Source: Atherix ibis
Taxonomy: Eukaryota; Arthropoda; Insecta; Diptera; Athericidae
Reading direction: 5' to 3'
Length of the DNA: 64,000 nt
NCBI GenBank assembly: GCA_958298945.1
Contig: OY282605.1
Span: 26,514,811 to 26,578,810, forward strand
The position numbers and the translations under genes are program-made. Shown here one piece after another: positions 33,793 to 44,204 of this stretch. Below the pieces are notes generated by a model that saw nothing but the letters and a program-made list of their open reading frames with translations, was not told the origin of the DNA and ran no database searches. The first letter of the stretch is position 1, and the number at the start of each line of letters is the position of its first letter.

Positions 33793-35032
33793 TATAAGCT
33801 TAAATCCGCTGTTTGATTATAGATGGCGTGAGTGAGGGTATTAAGCAACCATGGGCACGCCATACTTTTTTTTTAAAGTTTGACATCTGTCAACATTAAT
33901 CAGTGCACATTGTTAGCAATTTCGTACAAAAACATACATTTTTCCTTTGGTAATCATGTCTAGTTTTGTGCCACAAAAAGAGCATATTCGGGAAGCTCAG
34001 CTTTTCTGTTTCAATTTGACGAAATCGGCTGCCAAATCGCATAGAATGCTTATGGAGGCCTAAAATGATAGTCCTCTATCGAAAACAACGTGCCGAGATT
34101 GGTTTCGTCTGTTCAAAGACGGCAATTTTGACTTGTGGGACAAGAAGTTTGAAAATCGGCCTAGGAAGGTTGAAGACCATCAATTGCAGTCTTTTTTGGA
34201 CGAAGACGATACCCAATCGCAAAAAATGCTCGCCGAGCAATTGGGTGTTACCCAACCAGCCATTTCCATGTGTCTGCGTGCCATGGGGAGGATTGAAAAG
34301 ATCGAAAAATGGGTGCCGCGTGAATTGAACGATAGGCAGATGGAGCGATGCCAAAACACTCCAAAATCTTGCTCGCCAGACAAAAAAGAAAGTCTTCCCT
34401 GTATCGGATTGTGACAGGCGATGGAAAGTGGATATATTTCGAGAATCCTAAATGCAAGAAATCGTGGGTTGGTCCTGGCCAACCATCAATATTTTCCCCA
34501 AGACCAAATCGTTTCGGGCGGACGACGATGCTGTGCGTTTGGTGGGGTTCAGCAGAATATCGTCTACTATGAGATGTTGAAACCTGGTGAAACCACCAAT
34601 GCCCACCACTACCACCAACAACTGATCAAATTGCATCGTGCTCTGCGTGAAAAAAAACTGATTTTCCTCCACGACAACGCATCAACGCACACGTCAAAAA
34701 TGGTTCGAAACCACTTGGAGGCACTCAACTGGAAGGTGCTACCCCACCCCGCTTATTTTCCTGACCTGTCGCCTTCCGACTACAACTTTTTTCGTCGATG
34801 GGCCACGAGCTCGCTGAGCAGCACTTCGATTCTAACGAATACGTCCGAAAATGGCTTGATGAGTGGTTTGCCTCGAAAGAGAAGGAATTTTTTGCCGTGG
34901 TATCCGTTAATTGCCCGAGAGATGGGAAAAATGTGTAGCTAGCGAGGGCAAGTACTTTGAATAAATTTGTTTTTGCTTTCTATGAAAAAATATGTGTTTT
35001 TTTGACTTAAAAACAGCGGATTTAAGCGTATA
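33793..35032 (+). mobile_element. Mos1-like mariner M3, copy a (dead)
   Basis: Inverted ends TATAAGCTTAAATCCGCTGT (left) and the complement of TATACGCTTAAATCCGCTGT (right) enclose about 1.24 kb. The transposase (ATG at 33956, MSSFVPQKEHIREAQLFCFN) matches the mauritiana subfamily, but contains a stop after RMLMEA, frameshifts near 34353, 34550 and after DYNFF (34788), and a deletion before LIFLHDNAS. The first-Asp box reads VTGDGKW (Gly for Glu). The second and third Asp (LHDNA, LSPSDYNFF) are kept. It shares a one-base C-terminal lesion with the 43 kb copy. Confidence 0.9.
33956..34970 (+). pseudogene. Mos1-like transposase M3a, multiple frameshifts
   Basis: Blocks in three frames preserve the family order: N-terminus (33956-34060), SKTTCRDWFRLFKDGNFDLW, the second helix-turn-helix AEQLGVTQPAISMCLRAMG, WVPRELNDRQMER, the first-Asp region (from 34400), YYEMLKPGETTNAHHYHQQL, and the last two Asp boxes before 34790. 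The C-terminus (REMGKMCS-like frame) is shifted. No single frame could give a working protein. Confidence 0.9.
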
Positions 35033-35039
35033 CACTTGG

Positions 35040-35430
35040 CACATCAAATGAATAGGGCACTTGAAGAACCACATTTTTGGAGATGTTCATATGACAGAAG
35101 CCGTTATAATGGTAGATCTATAAAAAGTGTCTCCAATGTTCGATCTAACGTGAAGAACTTTTTTTGGTTGAAAGTTTATCCTGGGCGGTCTTACCTTGAT
35201 TTTGATTGACCCCTTTTTGATTGAAGTGACTCATGTTGAAGCTCTCCCTAAAGGTCTCATTCACACTTGTTCAAGATCTTTCTGAGTGAGATCCGTTTCC
35301 ACAGCTTCTCGGCCCACCAAAATCACTTTATGAATCACCCTTGAACAACTCACGCTCTTGATCAGATCAGTTTCTCATAGGCTCGTGGAGAATAACAAAA
35401 TAGAGTAAACATCAATTAAACCATACCGTT
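35040..35430 (-). pseudogene. M6 mariner remnant
   Basis: The minus strand shows an AYEKL-like N-terminal motif followed by an FWWAEKLW-like stretch, and further on QDKLSTKK, the same sequence seen in units of array A. The plus strand carries TTTGGTTGAAAGTTTATCCTGG, a diverged form of the array A marker. Too decayed for a full alignment by eye. Confidence 0.4.
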
Positions 35431-36657
35431 CATAGTTGGGCTACTATATATATTGTATTTAAAATACTGAATTAATGTTGAAAACATTTATGTGTAAAAG
35501 TTTTATGTTAAAATAAAAAAAAGCAATTACTTTTAAGACCACTCACCCATATCCATTGTTGTCAAATGTCGGATACACTTTAAAAGCATTTGCTCCCGAA
35601 GAGTATTATATGGGAGACCTACACCATAACAGGAGAATATTTTTCAAAGTACTTAGATGGATGTGAAACTATTAAATGGAAAATGTATTGAAAATCTTAA
35701 TCAAACTATTATTGAGGAGTCTGGTGATTTCCTGATGGTGAAGCTGCTATTGGGCGTTCAATACGTCCTCTTGTGATGGAAAATTTAATTTCGTTCGATA
35801 ATGAAGACTTTAAGTTGTCGAGTAAATGAATGTCAAACCACAATGTCAGTAGCGTTGATGAACGTGTTTGTCATAATTTGTAAAATGTTCACACATGAGC
35901 CAAAGTACACGTAATAATCAGTCGCCAATATACCAGGGGTCGCACACTTCTTGAAATTTCTACACATCACAGTACAGAAGCATCGCGAAATTCTTGATTG
36001 CTACACTTAAATGTACAGAATATTATTTATACTCGTATATTCTGTATTGTCCCTAATGCCGATAATAAAAATAAATAACTTTTAAAGAATAGGATTTAAC
36101 GGGAGAAGGATGGGTGAGAATGCGGGTTTCATCTAATAAGATCTACCGCCATTGTCTAAGACCTCAATCGCATTATTTATGGGAACGATAAATTGTTGCC
36201 ATCTTTGATGTTGAACACTTTGTGGCGGTTTCTTAGTGACTGCAAACTAATTAAAAGTTATTATGATGCAGTTGTATGTGATGAAAATAATTTATTTCGG
36301 AATCTTCTCCTTCAATACTTATACTTACTGCACATACTGCCCGTGCCAATATGCGAAGTTCAGTAAATTTCTTCCTTATATTTGGTGTTCATAATAATAT
36401 GACAAGTGTCAGAAGTACTCTACTGAGACTGCTGAAACTATAGTCTAGAACTCTGAATAGAATATTTTAGAAGATATAATTAAAAATTATCTAATAGCTT
36501 TTTCATAGTCTGCTTTGTTCGAGTATATAAATTAATTTCTATATAACTATCCAGTTTAAGATTTGGAAAATAAAATTTTATAAAATATATTGAAAATTTA
36601 GGTTTTATTTAAATTTTAAATATGATTTATTGTATAAATTATGCCATTAATTATAAA
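35430..36657. other. Non-coding stretch, no gene seen
   Basis: Mixed AT-rich DNA. A segment at 35700-35830 gives short reading blocks but no domain I can name. No terminal repeats were spotted. Confidence 0.4.
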
Positions 36658-37950
36658 TTTAAGGGTTGTTCTATAAGTCCTTAGAAAATTCGAGAAATTG
36701 TGCTCGTAGTGTCGGAAAAGATTGTAAGTAGCATTATCGACAGGAAAGCTGTCAAAATTTCAGCTCGATCCATAGCGTAGGTCAATTTCTATCGTCGATT
36801 AAAGTTAACAACATTTATTTGTGCATAATAATGGAAAAAAGCGAGTTTAGGGCTGTCATCAAACATCTCCATTTGAAAGGCTTAAGCCCGAAAGAAATCA
36901 AAGCCGAGTTGGATGCAGTTCATGGCACATCTGCACCTGTGTTTGCGACGGTTTACAATTTGGTTAATGAATTTAAACGTGGCTGTTCATCAACAAAAGA
37001 TGAACATCGTTCAGGACGGCCAGTTGAGGTGTCTCTCCTGAAATCATCGACAAAATCCACGATCTGATTTTGAACGATCGGCGAATTAAAGTGCGCAAAT
37101 TAGTTGAGGCCACGGGCATATCTCAAGGTACAGTCGCTTCAATTTTGCATGAAAAATTGTCTGTGAAAAAAATTTCGGCAAGATGGGTGCCGCGTTTGCT
37201 CTCAGAGGAGAATAAGCGCAATCGTGTAGTGGACTCTGAGGCTATGCTGGCACTCTTTCATCGCAATCCTGACGAATTCCTTCGTCGATATGTCACTGTG
37301 GACGAAACCTGGATACAATACTACACTCCAGAAACAAAGAGACAGTCATCACAGTGGATTTTCAAGGGTGAACGGGCTCCGAAGAAGGCAAAAACTGTGC
37401 CATCGGTCGGCAAGGTGATGCCCACGGTCTTTTGGGATTCGCAGGGCATCATTTTTATCGACTACTTGGAAAAAGGAAAAACAATAACAGGAGCGTATTA
37501 CGCGTCGTTATTGCAACGGTTGAGCGAGGAAATCAAAGAGAAACGCTCCCATCTGAAGAAGAAAAAAATCCTCTTGCATCAGGACAATACGCGAGTGCAA
37601 AACACCTGCGCTGTTTCCATGGCCAAAATTGTGGAATTGAGAACGGAATTGTTGCAGCATCCCGCTTATTCACCAGATTTGGCCCCGAGTGACTATTTTC
37701 TTTTCCCCAATCTGAAGAAATGGCTTGGTGGAAGACGGTTCACTTCCAACGAGGACGTCATTGCTCAAACGGATGAGTATTTTGCAGAACTTCCGAAATC
37801 CTATTTTTTGGACGGGATAAAAATTTTGGAAAAACGGTTGGAAAAGTATATAGAGCTGGAAGGACATTATGTTGAAAAATAAAAAAATTTTCTTTTAAAA
37901 AACAGTTTTTTTCCATTTTTTTCTAAGGACTTATTGAACGACTCCCGTAT
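36658..37950 (+). mobile_element. mariner element M1, copy b
   Basis: The left end (TTAAGGGTTGTTCTATAAGTC) and right end (complement: TACGGGAGTCGTTCAATAAG, up to 37949) share the M1 repeat core ATAAGTCCTTAGAAAA. A TA lies at each border. The 5' leader matches that of copy a almost throughout. Its transposase is full length except for a single missing base, so the element was probably active not long ago in evolutionary terms. Confidence 0.9.
36831..37882 (+). pseudogene. mariner transposase M1b, one 1-bp deletion
   Basis: ATG at 36831 (MEKSEFRAVIKHLHLKGLSP) reads through the first helix-turn-helix to SGRPVEVS, then shifts frame because one A is missing after 37034 compared with copy a. The remaining 270 codons (from 37070) are open: WVPRLLSEENKRNRVV, first Asp in TVDETWIQYYT, second in LLHQDNTRVQN, third in YSPDLAPSDYFLF, and RRFTSNEDVIAQTDEYFAEL, the segment deleted in copy a. 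It ends at ELEGHYVEK. Second and third Asp are separated by 35 residues, against 34 in Mos1 and in M2. Confidence 0.92.
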
Positions 37951-38099
37951 ATAAAACTATGCAAATAAATGCTAGTAAACTGCTTGTCGGATTGATCCTT
38001 TGGCAGTAATTTTTATTGACTTTTCCGTACGTTTTGAGCTATAACTCAGCTTTTTCTTGACGGATATTGGGTTTTAAATGCTCTAAAGTCTAAAAACTA

Positions 38100-38620
38100 T
38101 TTTTTTTAAAGAGAATTTGAAAAAAATGATAAAAATTAATTAAATAGGGTCAAATCTCAAGTTCTGGGAGGCCAATTGGCATCAACAAAATATTGAAATT
38201 ACACGTTCTGGGAACTTTTTTCACAAAATAAAGCCAAAATTTTGTGCTATCATAGTATGTGGCTTTTTGGCATATTTTTTTTCTTATAGCATCATATAAT
38301 TTAAATTTAAATCTTTGAGTGAAAATCCAAAAAAAAATTCCTTATCATACACAATGAGCGTTACACTTAAAAATGACTGGAACGATTTCTCCTTCTTCAT
38401 TTTTAAAGAAAGACCAAAACCCATAACAGACAGTTACTTTTTATGAATACAATAGCTTTTACCTAATATTTTTCTAATTTTGAGAAATTTTTATATGAAC
38501 ATTTTACCTGTGACGTATCCCTTAAGCGAGAAATGAACTTTATCCCTGAAGAAAACGTGGTTACGGCAGAATCACCATTTTCATAATATGTATTTATAAT
38601 TGTTATGTATTATTTATTAA
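38100..38620 (-). pseudogene. DD41D transposase remnant
   Basis: On the minus strand NVFFRDKVHFSLKGYVTG (about 38570-38515), VTVCYGFWSFFKNEEGEIVP (about 38440-38385) and VDANWPPRT near 38175 follow the DD41D order (first-Asp box, VTVWCGFW...NEEG, then WPPRSCDLTP). Stops and indels throughout. Confidence 0.65.
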
Positions 38621-41600
38621 TTATATTATAAAATGGCAGTTTTTATTCCAAATAAATGTAAGCTTTAATAGTTAAAATAGTTGAAAACGTTGTAATATAA
38701 TACGTATATACTTTGCAAACCACAAAATGAATAATCTTCTTCTTATAAATGAATTTAATTGGAAATAATATTGATCAAGTAATCAATTTGGGTCGATAGA
38801 ATTATTACTCTTTCCAAGGTCTGAAAATTTTTTCATATTTTTAATATTTTTTCAGATAATAAATAAAATAATAAAGAAATTTATTTAATATGATTAAAAT
38901 CAAATGATTTTATAATATTGGCCGTGTAAATAAACTTCGGCATATCACGAAAATATGGCTGAGACAAGTTTCTTTTTTTGTGGAAAGAGATCTAATAAAA
39001 ACTTATTTTCTAAAGTAGACACATTTTCTATAATTGCATATAAATACCTCCATTGAAAATATCTATTTTTATTTTTCATAAAAATATAAAGGGTAAAAAA
39101 GTCTATCTGTCGGGAGACAAAAATAAATTTCCAAAACACGCAATTTTATTATAATAGTTTTTATACGAGGTTGCTCAGAATTCCATGTTTCAGATAGCCT
39201 TGAAACATTAAAAAATTAGTTTATTCAAAATCAATACCTGTGCAAGGTGCCATTTTATTCAATATTCACATCGAAAATGTGACTTTTTTTTTATTTTTAT
39301 AGTGTAACAAAAGGAAAATTTGATGAAACTCGTATTATTCTTAACCGTTGAACATTGACAAAAATCGAAACGAAAATGAATTTTTTTCCACAGAACTCTT
39401 ATTCTTATATGAATTAAAATATGTTCGCATGGTTCAAGTACACTTCACTTGTTAAGATATGTTAACTCCTACCAGTTAATTTTCCATATTTGTCTAATTT
39501 TCATTGTTGTTTATATTTTCTTTCATTTATCTAATAAGATAAACTTTTGATAGAGAACAATTGTTTTGATGGAGAATTCTTGCATAACCATGAGTGGAAA
39601 CCATGCAAAAAAAAAAATTACCCTTGCCATATCGCATAAACCATAGCGTGCCGAGTACCAATTTAAAGCCAAAGTTCGGAAGGCTTTAATTAAACTTTAA
39701 TTGGATCAACCACGCCTTTCATTGTTTATGATTGCATAGAAATCAATTTCTAGAATAGGAAAATATCACACAGTCAATAGTCGTGGTAATAAGAGTAAGA
39801 GTATGGTTCAAGGTAAGACGGTAGTTGATTACGCGTATGCATAGAAGTGACATTGACAATAGATTTACGCATTTTCATATTTTGGCTGCTTACCGTCTAA
39901 AAAATAAAAAATAAATTAAAAAAACTCATATTATCGTACGAGTACCTCTACCTACACATATGCCAATAGCAATAATAATTTTCAGACAAAACCCAATCAT
40001 TCATTCATCGTGTGTAGATTCGAAAATCCTTTGAAGGTAACCGAATGGTAACTGAGTCCATTGGTAATTCGTGGTTACCAAATCGTAGTTCATCGTAATC
40101 AGGGCGCCATCAGAACGCCGAAAAATTCTACTTCCGTACGCACTCAGAATGCACACATAATCATTAAACGAGTACATTAGGCTCGTTAATGGCAGGTAAT
40201 TGTGCGGTGTTGTGATGAGAACAAATTTTATAAATCAGTTTGGATCAATTCGATTCGATTCGAAATCATAGCATTCACATGGGGTATGAGTACCGAAATT
40301 TTCTGATAGCATTAACTCAAAATTTTAAAGACGACGCACTTTCACGTACATGCATGCATTCTAGCTTAAAAGTTGCCATCATTGTCTTTATCAAACTATT
40401 GGTGTCTGCAGAACATCCGGTGGCCAATCCAATGGCAGTTCATATTGTAAATTCATTAGGAATCAAAAAAAAAAAGGGAAACTTTTCCTTTTTGATTTTC
40501 AGATTTTTGATATATGAATTCTTATTAATTATTGTCATGAGATAACTTAAGGTAAATGTACGCATACTCGTATTTGAGTACGTGAGAAAATTCAAAATCG
40601 AAAGGGCTTATTCTTGTTGAAGAGGAAAGTTTCTGAAATAACTTTTAGGGAAAGTATGTTTTAATATTAGAACATAATTGATGATTAGCAAAATTCTGTG
40701 CGAATATGGAAAGTGAACTATTGAAAATGTTGATAGGGAAAATTTTCACCATTGTGAATAAAATCTTGTAATTTATTTTAATAATATCCAGTATATAAGA
40801 AAATATTTGATATGAAAAGAATTTTTATTTAATAAAAAAATATAATGAGATTTGTGCTTTTAAATTTAAATTCCTTTTACTAACCTTTGTGGATGTTGCT
40901 GAATTATTGCAGCAACATGTTGTGAAACATTCTGAAAATTTTGTGTGCAATTTTCTTGGAAATTTATTAAAAAAGAATTTATTTATTTTTATTAGCTATC
41001 TACACAGTTGTATAAATATTGCAACAAGCAGATTTTATGATAAAAGCACTGCACTATCATGTGACGGAAACAAGTGACAGTAAACACCCATTGGCGTTCC
41101 TCTTCTTAAGGAGATTATTTACCATTTTAAGAAATCTTATGGCTGATTTCTCTCACCAAGTAGTATAAATAGGGAAACGTAGCAGAGATAAAGCTTTCTA
41201 ATAAGAGGATTATAGTGGTAAGATGATAGCGTATGAAACTTTTTATAACGAGCAATTATAAATCACGAACAAAGGAAGCGTAGATTGGGGCATAAATAAT
41301 TTTTTGGAGGATTTCAGAGTGAAAGTATTTCATGCAATAGGAAGTGGAACGATTTTTGTGCGTTCGAGAGTGTAATATGCGCGTGAAAGGGATTGTGCAG
41401 GTTCACTGCAAACAAAGTTTGTGTATTTGACGATCACTCTAATTATCGATCGCGTGTTGGTTTGTAAATTTTTTATTTCTGAATTCTCTGGTTAGTCATT
41501 ACTGTTCTTATTTTATTAAATTTTTATTATTAGTTACGTTTTCGCATTCATTTATTTTATTTCGATTATTTCAATTTTTTTATATTTATTTCAGTAAAAA

Positions 41601-42370
41601 TTTTATATTTTATTTTAAAATTTAATTCAATATTTATTTCAATATTAAAATTTCATATTGAAAATCTATGCTATATTGCTTTTTATTTTATTTTATTTAA
41701 TGTAATGTAATATATTGTGGCAGCTGCATGCCATGCACGCCTCAGAGTTTGAAGCCATGTTGCCCTTATTATAAATCTTAGGTAGCGAACCATTACCGTA
41801 TCCCTTTTTTTATTGCTACCAGCAATTTGGCAAAACCCGACAAAATGATCATGAGCTACCGATACAAACGAAGCCGACATTCGGCTGCAATAGATTGAGA
41901 AAAGGTATCGAAATTATTCCTAATATATTCTGTTATGGAAATTCTCTAATTACCTTTAGGGCTAAAAAAAAAAAAAAAACATAAAAATATAATTCATAAT
42001 AGTGAAAAATTGAACTTCTAAGTGAAAATATAATACCAAAATGAAAAACTAGGACAAAATTAAAAACGAAAATATCATCGAAAGTGATGAAAGCATGTTC
42101 AAACGCAGACCCTACGTTTTTAAATTGATCGGCTTACATTTTTGTTATTAACGGCTGCTCATCTTAATTTGTTTACTCGTCGCCACAATGGTTTTTAAAT
42201 TTTCCACTTTATCATTTTATAAAACTTATTTATAAAATTTGTTCGCGGACAATTTTTTGCTATAAACTACACTACACTATTTTTCACTACATTTTTGAAA
42301 AAAAATTAATATAATAATAAATAGTAAAGTAATAAATTACATAAAATTTCTCACAAATAAAATAAATGCA
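38620..42370. other. Long non-coding stretch, no gene seen
   Basis: AT-rich with slightly more balanced islands (39650-40240; 41060-41460). Open frames at 40240-40545 and 40889-41077 have no recognisable domain. No transposon terminal repeats or RT/transposase boxes were recognised. Confidence 0.45.
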
Positions 42371-42372
42371 GG

Positions 42373-42510
42373 CGCACAGTTAATATAGTAACTGTGCGAT
42401 GTCAAATAAACGACCCGTAAATGATATAGTTTCGCCAAATGTCCCCTTCTACGTATTCGCCACGATCAAAAATTGCGCGTCTACGCGCAAACATCGTGCA
42501 CTCACACGAT
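42373..42510. repeat. Cluster of three small perfect hairpins
   Basis: CGCACAGTTA/TAACTGTGCG with a 6-nt loop (42373-42398), TTGCGCGT/ACGCGCAA with a 2-nt loop (42473-42490), and ATCGTG/CACGAT with a 6-nt loop (42493-42510). They sit in a locally GC-richer island in AT-rich DNA. Possible protein-binding palindromes or the scar of a short fold-back element; function unknown. Confidence 0.7.
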
Positions 42511-42526
42511 CAGTGTAATATGCCGG

Positions 42527-42582
42527 CGAACTTTTCGTAGAGTCAAATTATTTAACAGCAAACTTTTCGTAGAGTCAAATTA
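42527..42582. repeat. Direct repeat, 24 bp, 32-bp period
   Basis: CGAACTTTTCGTAGAGTC plus six more bases (42527-42550) recurs with one mismatch at 42559-42582. A simple local duplication beside the hairpin cluster. Confidence 0.8.
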
Positions 42583-42635
42583 ATGAGACTGATTTTTTAT
42601 AAAAAAAATTATTTAATTTTTATACGTTGATATTA

Positions 42636-43070
42636 TCCTTTTCAAAGTTGTTCATTTGGTTAGCTGGAATTGTCTGCAGCTCCTCGGCCATACTCCTTTG
42701 GATGTTGTCGACAGTATCAAGATGATCTCCTTTCAAGTTGTCTTTTTATATTCATGAACAAAAAAAAAACGTTAGATTTTTTAAAATTATTTAAATAGAG
42801 GGACTGAAAAAACCGAGGCATTTTTGCAACAAAAACTTACTAATAGAGATAGCGATGTGACAGGATACGGCATTCATGTATCTGGAACATTCTAACTGAT
42901 GCAAATAACCGTTTTATTGTATATACTTTTTAAGAGACTTTTTTATAAAACTATTGGCTGACTGTTTGCAAATCGTTCCATATTTTTATCATTTCGATAT
43001 TAAAGGTCACCCTAAAATGGGTCTGCCTTTCCCTGCTTTTAACTTGTGCTCAAGAAAAACTTTAGTTTAC
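42636..43070 (-). pseudogene. M6 mariner remnant, second-Asp region and C-terminus
   Basis: The minus strand shows PCHIAISISKFLLQK-like sequence near 42880-42830 and, from about 42755, DNLKGDHLDTVDNIQRSMAE followed by ELQTIPANQM, which matches the mariner C-terminus (LKG.HFGTVDNIQ...ELK.IP). The frame is broken between the two. It directly precedes the M3b element. Confidence 0.65.
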
Positions 43071-43076
43071 CTGGAG

Positions 43077-44197
43077 TATAAGCTTAAATCCAATGTTTTA
43101 TCATAGATGGCGTGAGTGAGCGTATTAAGCTACCATGGGCACACTATACTTTTTTTTATAAGTTTGACATCTGTCAACATTAATCAGTGCACATTGACAG
43201 CAATTCCGTACAACGCCATACATTTTTCCTTTGGTAATCATGTCTAGTTTTGTGCCAGAATAAGCGCATATGCGGGAAGCTCTGCTTTTCTGCTTCAATT
43301 TGAAGTAATCGGCTGCCGAATCGCATCGAATGCTTATAGCGGCCTATGGCGATAGTGCTTTATCGGAAACAACGTGCCGAGATTGGTTTTGTTGGTTCAA
43401 AGACTGCAATTTTGACTTATGGGATAAGAAGTGTGAAAATCGGCCATCAATTGCAGGCTCTTTTGGTCGAAGGTGATACCCAATCGCCAAAACACATGCA
43501 AAATATTGCTCGCAAGACAAGAAAGAAAGTCATTCCTGCATCAAAGTGTGACAAACGATGAAAAGTGGATATATTTCAACAATCCTAAACGCAAGAAATC
43601 GTGGGTTGATCCCGGCCAACCATCAATATCTTCCCCAAGACCAAATCGCTTCGGACGGAAGACGATACTGTCCGTTTGGTGGGATCAGCAGGGTATCGTC
43701 TACTATGAGATGTTGAAACCTGGTGAAACTGTCAATGCCCTCCGCTACCATCAACAACTGATTAAATTGCACCGTGCTCTGCATGAAAAAAGGACGGATT
43801 ATCAACAAGGACATTACAAGCTGATTTTCGTCCACGAAAACGCACCATCGCACACGTCAAAAATGGTCCAAAACTACTTGGAGACACCTAACAGAGAGGT
43901 GGTACCTCACCAAGCTTGTTCACCAGACCTGGCCCTTTCCAATTACCACCTGTTTTTGTCGATGGACCACGCGCTCACTGAGCAGAACTTCGATTCTTAC
44001 GAATACGTCCGAAAATGGCTTGATGAGTGCTTTGCCTCGAAAGAGAAGGAATTTTTTGCCGTGGTATCCACAAATTGCCTAAGAGATGGGAAAAATGTGT
44101 ACCTAGCGAGGGCAAGTACTTTGAATAAATTTGTTTTTGCTTTCTATGAAAAAAAACATGTGTTTTTTGACTTAAAAACAGCGGATTTAAGCTTATA
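43077..44197 (+). mobile_element. Mos1-like mariner M3, copy b (dead)
   Basis: The ends TATAAGCTTAAATCCAATGT and AACAGCGGATTTAAGCTTATA form inverted repeats, flanked by TA-rich borders. About 140 bp covering much of the second helix-turn-helix are deleted relative to copy a (join near 43475). The N-terminal part has stops at codon 8 and after FCFNLK. A long C-terminal frame remains open but has lost catalytic residues. Confidence 0.9.
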
Positions 44198-44204
44198 TAC
44201 CTAG
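43240..44204 (+). pseudogene. Mos1-like transposase M3b, open core with lost catalytic residues
   Basis: From 43473 a frame of 243 codons covers the whole catalytic core: VTNDEKWIYFNNPKRKKSW, QQGIVYYEMLKPGETVNALR, the segment RTDYQQGHYKLIFV that copy a lacks, then HENAPSHTSK where the second Asp is Glu, and SPDLALSNYHLF where the third Asp is Asn. After EFFAVVS the frame has slipped by one base relative to the family ending and runs into the terminal repeat. The N-terminal DNA-binding part (43240-43470) has stops and the HTH deletion. A protein from this frame would be catalytically dead. Confidence 0.9.
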
